NCBI GenBank assembly: GCA_965373045.1
Contig: CBDVEQ010000015.1
Location: 1 to 21,581, forward strand
DNA length: 21,581 nucleotides
From: DAOVDI01 sp965373045
Lineage (GTDB): Bacteria > Acidobacteriota > Aminicenantia > Aminicenantales > Aminicenantaceae
Direction: 5' to 3'
Shown here: one piece after another, positions 15,803 through 21,581 of the stretch
Numbering within the stretch: the first letter of the stretch is position 1
Layout of the letters: each line of letters opens with the position of its first letter
Made by a program: the position numbers and the translations under genes
The notes under the pieces: model-generated
Databases searched by the model: none
What the model saw: the letters and a program-made list of their open reading frames with translations, nothing else
Told to the model about the DNA's origin: nothing

Positions 15803-15831
15803 ATTTTACCTTATATGGGGAAAATAGTAAA
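15803..15831 (-). promoter_or_regulatory. putative promoter of gyrBA
   Basis: On the minus strand, -35 TTTACT (15831-15826), 17-base spacer, -10 TAAAAT (15808-15803), giving a leader of about 75 bases before gyrB. Confidence 0.5.
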
Positions 15832-15935
15832 GAAAAAGCATGGAAATACTTGCCTATTTTTTGAGGACATCTTCCGGCCATTTAGGGCCACTTTAAAGAC
15901 TCAAAATACCCGATGTTTTTCTCATAATATTATTA

Positions 15936-15989
15936 CTGAGATAACGAGATGAACGAGACAAACGGGATGGGCGGCATAACCGGGATATT
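15936..15989 (+). repeat. six degenerate tandem 9-base units
   Basis: CTGAGATAA, CGAGATGAA, CGAGACAAA, CGGGATGGG, CGGCATAAC and CGGGATATT follow one another without gaps. The consensus is roughly CGRGATNAA. It lies between gyrB and tRNA-Pro and may be a decayed minisatellite; function unknown. Confidence 0.6.
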
Positions 15990-16016
15990 TAGCTTTCATC
16001 TTTTTGATATTACCGC

Positions 16017-16022
16017 TATAAT
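16017..16022 (+). promoter_or_regulatory. -10 box of tRNA-Pro promoter
   Basis: Perfect TATAAT, 13 bases before the tRNA. The matching -35 position (TTTCAT at 15994-15999) is weak. Confidence 0.5.
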
Positions 16023-16035
16023 GGCAAAACATGGC

Positions 16036-16113
16036 CGGGGCGTGGCGCAGTCTGGTTAGCGCGCTGCGTTCGGGACGCAGAGGTCATGGGTTCGAATCCC
16101 ATCGCCCCGACCA
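16036..16113 (+). tRNA. tRNA-Pro (CGG anticodon), CCA encoded
   Basis: Acceptor CGGGGCG pairs with CGCCCCG. The anticodon stem CTGCG/CGCAG encloses loop TTCGGGA, giving anticodon CGG. The T arm is ATGGG-TTCGAAT-CCCAT; discriminator A is followed by an encoded CCA (16111-16113). The C1:G72 first pair is typical of bacterial tRNA-Pro. Unlike tRNA-Ile in this window, its CCA is genomic. Confidence 0.96.
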
Positions 16114-16304
16114 CTTCCATCCCTAACATATCCATAAGTTATGTTATTTATTGACAGATAAATACGACAATAAACGACATTAAACGACAATTCCGCCACT
16201 TACATTGACATAAAGACTTATTGCTTTAAATTAGTAGTGTATATCACGGCTGAAAAAGGTGTGGCTGAAGTCAAAAACGCAAAAGGGGGGGGCTTTTTTC
16301 CTTG
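16114..16304. other. intergenic region 3' of tRNA-Pro
   Basis: There is no gene here. It contains a 7-base-pair inverted repeat (TAACATA 16124-16130 / TATGTTA 16140-16146) followed by TTTATT, three tandem 10-base units (16161-16190) and a run of eight G (16285-16292). The inverted repeat could be a weak terminator for the tRNA. Confidence 0.5.
16161..16190 (+). repeat. three tandem 10-base units
   Basis: AATACGACAA, TAAACGACAT and TAAACGACAA, with one helical turn per unit, starting 48 bases after tRNA-Pro. This phasing resembles protein-binding arrays (for example integrase arm sites or operators), but no integrase or regulator gene is adjacent. Confidence 0.6.
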
Positions 16305-17294
16305 CTAAATGTGAAGCTCTATAATATCTTCATCCTCAAGTATATAATCCCGGTTCACCTTTTGGCCTTGATACTTATTTACACCCCAGATCCGGGCAAA
16401 TTTTAATTTTTGCGCGAAATCCTTGTGTACAGTCTTAGCCATATCCATCAGAGTACTGCCAGTCTTAAAAACATAGGGATCCTTTCTGTCCACATCTTTT
16501 CCAGGAATCTTGCTGTAAACACGTAGAATTTTAAGCATACAGAAGATCTCTGATCTCAAAGCATCGAGACCGTCTTCTGTTTTTGCGGACACTGATACCA
16601 TTCGGAACATGCCTTCTAATCCTTCTTTTAAAGTCCGAACCTTAGTGCCTCCCGGATCCTGGTCTGACTTATTTGCTATCACCAATGTTTTTTCATAAGG
16701 GATCTGCCTTGAAGAATGGATTTCTGCATCGTCTTTTACAAACTCTATCTTCTTCTCTTCCAATTTTGCCAATACAGTTATCAGATCATCATGGGAATTT
16801 TTACTGTTGACATCCAGAATGAAAAGGATCGCATCAGCGCTTTTTATCAATTCTGTATGCCAGACCTCGATATAATCTAAAGTTATGGGAGGAGTGTCAA
16901 TAAGCTGGATCCAGATATTTTCAAAGGGCATCATGGCCGCCGCTGCCGTATGGGTTGAAAAAGCATAGTCCGCTACTTTTGGATCTGCATTTGTCAAAGA
17001 TTTTAAAAGATGGGATTTGCCTGCATTAGGAGGCCCGATTAGGACCACCTGTCCTGCCCCTGCTTTTTCAATGGTGTAAGTCGGACCGGAGCGGGAAACC
17101 GCCGGCTTTTTTTCAATCTGCGCTTTCAGTTTGGATATCTTGGTTTTTAAAAGGGCCTGAAGCTTATCCGTCCCCTTGTGTTTCGGAACAATGGAAAGAA
17201 GTTCCTCATAGATCTCTTTTCTTTCCAGAGGATCACTGGTTGTTTTAAGTTTTTTTTCAACCTCATGATATTGCGGGGGCACATTGGTCGGCAT
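16305..17294 (-). CDS. TGS-domain GTPase related to the DRG/Obg family
   Basis: A 329-residue P-loop GTPase, probably ribosome- or RNA-associated by analogy with Obg and DRG proteins. A charged helical N-terminus (1-70) precedes the G domain: G1 GPPNAGKS (87-94), a threonine-containing switch near YAFSTHT, G3 DTPP (133-136), G4 NKSD (208-211) and G5 SAK (236-238). The C-terminal 75 residues (about 255-329) form a TGS-like domain (DPYVFKTGSTLMDMAKTVHKDF ... ILEDEDIIELHI), as in archaeal and eukaryotic DRG and in the ppGpp synthetases. It lacks the glycine-rich Obg fold. The ATG at 17294 has GAGG 7 bases upstream. It lies 61 bases after the DUF362 gene with a possible promoter of its own. DRG-like proteins are uncommon in well-studied bacteria; the exact role is unknown. 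Confidence 0.85.
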   Translation of the reverse strand: MPTNVPPQYHEVEKKLKTTSDPLERKEIYEELLSIVPKHKGTDKLQALLKTKISKLKAQIEKKPAVSRSGPTYTIEKAGAGQVVLIGPPNAGKSHLLKSLTNADPKVADYAFSTHTAAAAMMPFENIWIQLIDTPPITLDYIEVWHTELIKSADAILFILDVNSKNSHDDLITVLAKLEEKKIEFVKDDAEIHSSRQIPYEKTLVIANKSDQDPGGTKVRTLKEGLEGMFRMVSVSAKTEDGLDALRSEIFCMLKILRVYSKIPGKDVDRKDPYVFKTGSTLMDMAKTVHKDFAQKLKFARIWGVNKYQGQKVNRDYILEDEDIIELHI

Positions 17295-17312
17295 AATAAA
17301 ACCTCAATATTG

Positions 17313-17318
17313 ATTATA
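17313..17318 (-). promoter_or_regulatory. possible -10 box before the TGS GTPase gene
   Basis: Perfect TATAAT on the minus strand, 18 bases before the ATG at 17294. No clear -35 accompanies it, so transcription may also come from the DUF362 gene. Confidence 0.35.
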
Positions 17319-17355
17319 TCGGATGGCTGCCTTTTTTTCACCAAAATTCCTTCCG

Positions 17356-18450
17356 TCAGGAAACCGTTACCAGGCGGTATTTGCGGCTGCCGAGCCCGAT
17401 CTTTTCAGCATGACAAAGCTGCGCTTCCCAATCCACATCATTGGCCTGCCGGAGCACATCTCCTTTGTTTTGACTCAGCACAAGATCCACTGAGGCCTGG
17501 TCCAGAGCAACAGGGTCACGGCTCCCCAAAATACCGATGTCTTCTGAAATGGAATGTCCTTTTTTGGACATACAGTCGCAGTTTTTAGTAATGCGGAGCA
17601 GAAAATTGATAAAGCCAGCTTTTCTGTCAAAAAGTCTGCACACGCTGAAGGCGTATTCAGCTATTTTTTCCTGAACGCGTGTCTCATTCCCATCCCATTT
17701 CCATTTTACCGCACCAAAAGAGCACACTACCATGCATTCTCCACACCCGATGCATTTTTCATCCAGAATGGCTACGTTTTTTTCCATCTGAACCAGAGCA
17801 TCCGCAGGGCAATAGTCCAGACATTTTTTACAATTCTCGCACAATACTGGATCGATCCGGAGGCGAACATCGGAATGCTGCTCCAACTTTCCTGCCCTTG
17901 AGGCACATCCCATACCCAGATTTTTAAGCGCCGCGCCAAAGCCTGTTTGGATATGCCCTGTGAAATGACTCAGGCAAAGAAGGACATCACTATTAAGAAA
18001 TGTACTGGCGATCTTGGCTGATTCTATCCTGGGTAGGTTGACCCGGACCTCATCATCATCCCTGCCGATCAGTCCATCTGCAATGATGACCGGAACCCCG
18101 AGAGCATTCATGGCGAATCCATGGCCATGGGCCAGTTTCATATGATCCACGGCATTGGAACGGCTACCGATATAGAGCGTGTTCGTATCCGTAAAGAACG
18201 GTCTCGCTTTTTGAACATTCAAAATCTTGATAATCCCGGAAAGCCAGGCTGGTTGGATATAACCGGTATTTCCCTTTTCTCCAAAATGGATTTTCATCGC
18301 GACAAAGGAACCGGCTTCAATTTCTCTTTCCAAACCGAGTTCCTGGAAGACCAGTTTGGTCTTCTCTGCGAGACTTTTTGTACGTTCTTCCGCGGAAGCT
18401 GGAATAAAATACACTTCTGCAGGCTGGTTTGCTGTAACATTCTTTGTCAT
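17356..18450 (-). CDS. DUF362 domain protein with two [4Fe-4S] ferredoxin-type clusters
   Basis: The 364 residues have a DUF362 domain (about 10-195 and 300-350) with a bacterial ferredoxin-like insert. Cluster I ligands are C204, C207, C210 and C214 (CENCKKCLDYCP); cluster II ligands are C233, C236, C239 and C243 (CIGCGECMVVCS). Conserved DUF362 features are MKIHFGEKGNTG near 52-63, TDTNTLY near 87 and SHFTGHIQTGFGAALKNLGMG near 161-181. Proteins of this kind are widespread in anaerobes and usually annotated as 4Fe-4S binding protein; they presumably transfer electrons, but their reaction is not established. No Tat or Sec signal is seen, so it is cytoplasmic. ATG 18450 is preceded by AAGGA at 7-base spacing. 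It may be co-transcribed with the TGS GTPase. Confidence 0.9.
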   Translation of the reverse strand: MTKNVTANQPAEVYFIPASAEERTKSLAEKTKLVFQELGLEREIEAGSFVAMKIHFGEKGNTGYIQPAWLSGIIKILNVQKARPFFTDTNTLYIGSRSNAVDHMKLAHGHGFAMNALGVPVIIADGLIGRDDDEVRVNLPRIESAKIASTFLNSDVLLCLSHFTGHIQTGFGAALKNLGMGCASRAGKLEQHSDVRLRIDPVLCENCKKCLDYCPADALVQMEKNVAILDEKCIGCGECMVVCSFGAVKWKWDGNETRVQEKIAEYAFSVCRLFDRKAGFINFLLRITKNCDCMSKKGHSISEDIGILGSRDPVALDQASVDLVLSQNKGDVLRQANDVDWEAQLCHAEKIGLGSRKYRLVTVS

Positions 18451-18598
18451 GTTTTAATCCTTTTTCGGAAAAAGAGCAGGAATTTTCATTTTCCATGTTT
18501 TGCAGTATAAGCACAAGATTATTTATCCTGCTTTATTCATAAAAACTGCCGATAGCCTAACATAACTTCTTATATATCATTCAGCAGTTGATGCAAAG

Positions 18599-18680
18599 GG
18601 TTCGAGGATTCAAGGGTCCAGGGATTCAAGTGAAAGAATAAGAGGCCAACGGCCAATGCAAAAGAGGCCCAAAGCGGCTT
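18599..18680 (+). repeat. dispersed repeat copy C (GATTCNAG octamers plus tail)
   Basis: Four tandem octamers: GGTTCGAG (18599-18606), GATTCAAG (18607-18614), GGTCCAGG (18615-18622) and GATTCAAG (18623-18630). They are followed by TGAAAGAATAAGAGGCCAA. Positions 18622-18649 are identical to 3621-3648 in copy B. It is intergenic and in the same orientation as copies A and B. Confidence 0.8.
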
Positions 18681-18681
18681 C

Positions 18682-18699
18682 ATGCACCACGCCGTGCAT
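18682..18699. repeat. short perfect hairpin next to the 23-base repeat
   Basis: ATGCAC, a 6-base loop CACGCC, then GTGCAT. It lies between repeat copy C and the 23-base repeat and is not followed by a T-run, so it is not an obvious terminator. Confidence 0.5.
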
Positions 18700-18700
18700 A

Positions 18701-18723
18701 TCGGCTTGTGAATAATCCAGGTT
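18701..18723 (+). repeat. 23-base dispersed repeat, copy 2
   Basis: Identical over 23 bases to the reverse complement of 119-141. It begins TCGGCTTGTGAATAATCCAG. Confidence 0.8.
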
Positions 18724-18750
18724 ATGTTAGTTTATTCAAGATCAAAAAAA

Positions 18751-18767
18751 CTGACCTGATTTGTCAG
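18751..18767. promoter_or_regulatory. small inverted repeat overlapping the amidohydrolase -35, possible operator
   Basis: CTGAC (18751-18755), 7-base spacer, GTCAG (18763-18767). It overlaps the proposed -35 box. Five-base arms can occur by chance. Confidence 0.25.
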
Positions 18768-18790
18768 ATGCTACATTTTTCTGCTATCAT
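18761..18790 (+). promoter_or_regulatory. promoter of the amidohydrolase gene with near-leaderless start
   Basis: -35 TTGTCA (18761-18766), 18-base spacer, -10 TATCAT (18785-18790) with TGC extension. The ATG at 18800 is 9 bases beyond the -10, so the leader would be about 0-3 bases. There is no Shine-Dalgarno. Confidence 0.5.
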
Positions 18791-18799
18791 AAATCCATT

Positions 18800-20491
18800 A
18801 TGATAAAAAAAACAATTTTAGAATTATTTGTTCTTATGATTTCTTGTTTTCTTTTTATCCAGTGTAGTCCCAAAGAAAAGGCCGACTTTGTACTGATCAA
18901 TGGGAAGATATTCACTGTTGATGAAAACGACTCTTTCGTCGAAGCCATCGCCGTCAAAGAAGAGAAAATCATTTCCACTGGTTCAAATAAAAAGATCAAA
19001 AAGTATATCGGAAAGGAAACCCATGTTCTGGATGTAGAAGGGAAACTGGTTATTCCAGGACTGATCGACGCGCATCTCCATTTTGCTTCAGGGGGACAAT
19101 CCCTTACAACCCTGACCTTCAGAGGAGTGGACTCCATCAAAAAAATCCAGGAAATGATCGCTGTAAAGATAAAAACCTTTCCGGAAGGGGCTCCGGTATT
19201 CGGCAGCCAGTACGACCACACACTTTTTCCGGGTGGAAAGTGGCCGACCAGGGAAGATCTGGACAAGGTTTCTCCGAATAATCCTGTCGTCATCCGGAGG
19301 GTGGACGGACACTCAAGCTGGCTCAACAGCCTGGCGCTTAAGCAGTCGGGCATCACAAGAGATACACTCTCCCCCTTTGGTGGAGAGATCCATAAAGACC
19401 CACAGACCGGCGAACCCACTGGGATCCTGAAAGAAGCTGCATCAAGCCTGATCAAGGTCAAAGGCCCCAGACCAAGATCTCTTTCTGATGAAAATATCGC
19501 CGTGGCCCTCAAGCATGCATCCCGGCTAGGATTGACCGGAATCCACACCTCATCAAGCCTCAAGGAGATCGAACTTTATAAATCACTCAAGCAGAGCAAC
19601 AAACTTAATCTCCGGGTCTATGCGTGGCTCCCAATCAGCGGACTGGACACTTATATACAAAAAGGTATTAAGCAGGGCCTGGGAGACAACATGGTGCGAA
19701 TCGGATTTCAGAAAATCTTTATTGACGGAACTCTCGGCTCCGGGACAGCCCTGATGTTCGAACCCTTTACTGACGAACCGGAAAAAGCCGGCCTGCCTCA
19801 AATGGAAAAAGAAAAATTTTACGCGCTTGTGGAAAAAGCACATAAAACCGGCTACCAGATCGGTGTTCATGCCATCGGCGACAAAGGAGTCAATTGGGTT
19901 CTGAATGCTGTAGAGCGAGCCCAGAAAAAGTACGGAAAAAAAGGGCTGCGCCACCGGATCGAGCATGCCCAGATCCTCATTCCCGAGGATATTAAACGCT
20001 TCAAGGAACTGGGAGTTATTGCCTCCATGCAGCCCACGCACTGCACCACGGATATGCGTTTCTGCGAGCAGAGGATTGGAAAGGAGCGCTCCAAAGGAGC
20101 CTACATCTGGCGGACCCTTCTCGATAGCGGAGCCAGTCTTGCATTCGGTACAGACTGGTCTGTGGAGCCTCTTGATCCCATGCGAGGCCTTTACAGCTGC
20201 ATAACCCGGAAAAATATCGAGTTCGACTATCCGGAGGGAGGCTGGTTCCCCGAGCAGAAACTCACTATGGCAGAAGCCCTGCGCTGTTACACGCTGGGAT
20301 CGGCCTACGCATCTTTTGAAGAAAACATCAAGGGGTCCCTCGAGGTCGGGAAGCTAGCTGATATGGTAGTGCTGTCCAAAGATCTGTTCACTATTGCCTC
20401 AAAAGAAATACTAACAACTGAAGCCGTCTATACCATTCTGGGCGGAAAAATCGTCTATGAAAAACCCATGGTCGGTGTTCCCATTGAGTAA
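18800..20491 (+). CDS. amidohydrolase family 3 protein (YtcJ-like), predicted lipoprotein
   Basis: I start at the ATG at 18800 (563 residues). An upstream start at 18761 would lie over the promoter and bury the signal peptide. Residues 1-22 (IKK, then a hydrophobic stretch ending FLFIQC) look like a lipoprotein signal with Cys22, although Gln at -1 is non-canonical. The TIM-barrel metal site appears as H92 and H94 (GLIDAHLHF), H357 (GVHAIGD), H388 (RIEHAQ) and D452 (FGTDW). K305 in FQKIFIDGT may be the carboxylated lysine of this subfamily. The C-terminus returns to the small beta domain (GKLADMVVLSKDLF). Relatives hydrolyse N-acyl or N-formyl amines or related C-N bonds, but the substrate cannot be deduced. 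The oxidoreductase gene starts one base after its stop, implying translational coupling and one pathway. It is probably anchored in a membrane facing the periplasm. Confidence 0.9.
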   Translation: MIKKTILELFVLMISCFLFIQCSPKEKADFVLINGKIFTVDENDSFVEAIAVKEEKIISTGSNKKIKKYIGKETHVLDVEGKLVIPGLIDAHLHFASGGQSLTTLTFRGVDSIKKIQEMIAVKIKTFPEGAPVFGSQYDHTLFPGGKWPTREDLDKVSPNNPVVIRRVDGHSSWLNSLALKQSGITRDTLSPFGGEIHKDPQTGEPTGILKEAASSLIKVKGPRPRSLSDENIAVALKHASRLGLTGIHTSSSLKEIELYKSLKQSNKLNLRVYAWLPISGLDTYIQKGIKQGLGDNMVRIGFQKIFIDGTLGSGTALMFEPFTDEPEKAGLPQMEKEKFYALVEKAHKTGYQIGVHAIGDKGVNWVLNAVERAQKKYGKKGLRHRIEHAQILIPEDIKRFKELGVIASMQPTHCTTDMRFCEQRIGKERSKGAYIWRTLLDSGASLAFGTDWSVEPLDPMRGLYSCITRKNIEFDYPEGGWFPEQKLTMAEALRCYTLGSAYASFEENIKGSLEVGKLADMVVLSKDLFTIASKEILTTEAVYTILGGKIVYEKPMVGVPIE

Positions 20492-20492
20492 C

Positions 20493-21581
20493 ATGCAGAA
20501 CGATTCCATACTATTCACACCCATAAAAATTGGCAGTATCAAGATCCCCAACCGCTTTGTTCGGTCCGCCACCAATGCTTATGCGGCAGATAAGGACGGT
20601 TTTGTCACAGACAAACTCGTCGCGATTCATGAAAATCTGGCCAGGGGGGAAGTTGGGCTGATATTAACAGGCCACACCTATGTCCTTCCTGAAGGCAAGG
20701 CCGGCCCAAGGCAGCTTGGGATTTATTCGAACCAGATGCTCGAAGGACTGAGCCGGATTCCTGAGAGCGTCCATCGTTGTCCCTCCAAGGTTTTTCTCCA
20801 GATCAGCCATGCGGGTCGGCAGACCAAAGAAAAGCTGTGCGGGTCCATACCTAAAGCACCTTCAGCCGTATACGAGCCGACATTCAAAGTGACTCCAGAG
20901 GAAATGTCCGAAAACGACATTCAGACAGTCATCCAGGCCTTTATCAAAAGCGCCAAAAGAGCCAGAGAGGCAGGATTTGACGGCGTGCAGCTCCACATCG
21001 CCCATGGCTATCTTTTGAGCAGTTTTATTTCTCCCCACACCAACAGGCGCACAGATCAATGGGGAGGATCTCTCCAAAACCGCATTCGCATCATTCTGGA
21101 GATCATCAAAGGTATCAGATCCGGGAAGGGGCCGTCCTTTCCTCTGATCGTCAAACTCAATTCCGATGACTTTATCCCCGGAGGACTCAAAATAGGAGAA
21201 AGCATCCCAATAGCCAGAATACTGGAAAAACAGGGTATTGATGCGATCGAGGTCAGTGGAGGTATAGCAGAGTCAGACAAAGGCTCTGTCTGGAAAGGCG
21301 TGAGAACCGAGAAAAATGAGGGATACTTCCTCAATCATGCCGCACAGATAAAAAGTGCAGTTCACATTCCTGTTTTCGGCCTGGGAGGCTTTCGAACGTT
21401 CACGGTCATGGAAAAGACGCTGACAGAGAGAAAGGCAGACCTTGTATCCATGAGTCGACCTTTTATCCGTGAACCTGATCTGGTCAAAAAATTCCGAAAC
21501 GGTACGGCAAAAAAAGCTGCCTGTATTTCCTGCAATTTGTGCTTCAATCCAAGGGGTATAAAATGCGGAGCCATTAAACGT
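20493..21581 (+). CDS. NADH:flavin oxidoreductase / Old Yellow Enzyme family protein (3' end outside window)
   Basis: The 363 codons visible form an FMN TIM barrel. It starts MQNDSILFTPIKIGSIKIPNRFVRSATN, followed by QISHAGRQ (103-110), the family signature HIAHGYLLSSFISPHTNRR and TDQWGGSLQNR (168-197), VKLNSDDF (220-227) and SMSRPFIREPDL near 319-330. A cysteine cluster closes the visible part (C344, C347, C350, C358), like the [4Fe-4S] site of the 2,4-dienoyl-CoA reductase, trimethylamine dehydrogenase and BaiCD group. No stop is reached, so the protein is either a single-domain form (about 370-400 residues) or continues into an NAD(P)H domain; this cannot be decided here. The ATG at 20493 lies one base after the amidohydrolase stop, so the two are an operon. 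It would reduce an activated C=C bond with electrons from NAD(P)H; the substrate is unknown. Confidence 0.92.
   Translation, partial: MQNDSILFTPIKIGSIKIPNRFVRSATNAYAADKDGFVTDKLVAIHENLARGEVGLILTGHTYVLPEGKAGPRQLGIYSNQMLEGLSRIPESVHRCPSKVFLQISHAGRQTKEKLCGSIPKAPSAVYEPTFKVTPEEMSENDIQTVIQAFIKSAKRAREAGFDGVQLHIAHGYLLSSFISPHTNRRTDQWGGSLQNRIRIILEIIKGIRSGKGPSFPLIVKLNSDDFIPGGLKIGESIPIARILEKQGIDAIEVSGGIAESDKGSVWKGVRTEKNEGYFLNHAAQIKSAVHIPVFGLGGFRTFTVMEKTLTERKADLVSMSRPFIREPDLVKKFRNGTAKKAACISCNLCFNPRGIKCGAIKR

Larger units (their letters stand above)
15722..16035. other. divergent intergenic region between gyrB (-) and tRNA-Pro (+)
   Basis: This 314-base stretch has no gene I can support. It contains a gyrB promoter (15803-15831), six degenerate 9-base tandem units (15936-15989) and the -10 box of tRNA-Pro (16017-16022). 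A partial palindrome (GGCC-ATTTA-GGGCC) occurs around 15880-15893 and may be chance. Confidence 0.6.
18451..18799. other. divergent intergenic region between the DUF362 gene (-) and the amidohydrolase (+), rich in repeats
   Basis: This 349-base stretch has no credible gene. It contains a possible -10 (TATACT on the minus strand, 18509-18504) for the DUF362 gene, repeat copy C (18599-18680), a 6-base-pair hairpin (ATGCAC 18682-18687 / GTGCAT 18694-18699), the 23-base repeat (18701-18723) and the amidohydrolase promoter. Confidence 0.6.

Noticed and set aside
16036..16113. An integrated mobile element at tRNA-Pro
   Set aside because: No integrase, phage gene or duplicated tRNA 3' end is visible in the window; only the tandem 10-base units hint at it, so it is kept as a speculative finding and not annotated as an element.
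16281..16300. AAAAG-G-run-CTTTTTT as a rho-independent terminator after the TGS gene or tRNA-Pro
   Set aside because: The stem is only five A/T-rich pairs around a run of G; it would be too weak. The run of eight G may also be a length-uncertain homopolymer.
18761..18799. Upstream extension of the amidohydrolase to a start at 18761
   Set aside because: It would place 13 residues before a lipoprotein-type signal peptide and would overlap the -35 and -10 boxes.
18787..19563. A 258-codon open frame on the minus strand inside the amidohydrolase gene
   Set aside because: It is fully antisense to a conserved enzyme, its composition is rich in Ser/Arg/Phe as expected of an antisense frame, and it has no domain I recognise.

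Overview
The window is ordinary-looking chromosomal DNA of a diderm (outer-membrane) bacterium of moderate GC. The evidence for an outer membrane is LpxC (lipid A synthesis), what looks like the last strand of a beta-barrel protein at the left edge, a GyrB carrying the long insertion typical of Gram-negative enzymes, and a lipoprotein-type signal peptide. The DUF362 ferredoxin-like protein and the NADH:flavin oxidoreductase with a cysteine cluster suggest an anaerobe. A relative of Acidobacteriota or candidate phylum Aminicenantes would fit, but this is a guess from gene style that the sequence cannot prove. TGA is an ordinary stop here: lpxC, the TPR gene, larB, dnaG, fadD and gyrA all end in it.

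Layout. 3-110 (+) is the tail of a probable TonB-dependent receptor. 278-3565 (-) is lpxC, a TPR gene and glmS. glmS makes glucosamine-6-phosphate, which feeds UDP-GlcNAc, and LpxC commits an acylated UDP-GlcNAc to lipid A. 3834-4577 (+) is larB. 4723-8127 (+) is dnaG-rpoD, the replication/transcription core pair. 8196-9017 (+) is tRNA-Ile(CAU) and a coiled-coil zinc-ribbon protein. 9005-15721 (-) is gyrB-gyrA followed by an acyl-CoA synthetase with its own promoter. 16036-16113 (+) is tRNA-Pro(CGG). 16305-18450 (-) is a DUF362 ferredoxin-type protein and a TGS-domain GTPase of the DRG/Obg type. 18800-21581 (+) is an amidohydrolase lipoprotein and an Old Yellow Enzyme-family oxidoreductase cut by the window end.

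Promoters resembling the sigma-70 consensus can be read in front of many transcription units, several with a clean 17- or 18-base spacer. In front of larB, the amidohydrolase and lpxC the -10 box lies so close to the ATG that a leaderless or near-leaderless transcript is predicted.

The most unusual signals are: (1) glmS is complete end to end (610 codons) except for one in-frame TGA at codon 59, inside the glutaminase domain, with no frameshift; and (2) a dispersed intergenic repeat family built of tandem octamers GATTCNAG, found three times, two copies of which are accompanied by an identical 23-base sequence in opposite orientations. Other intergenic regions carry different short-period tandem repeats (9 and 10 bases). 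I found no CRISPR array, transposase, phage gene or defence system.
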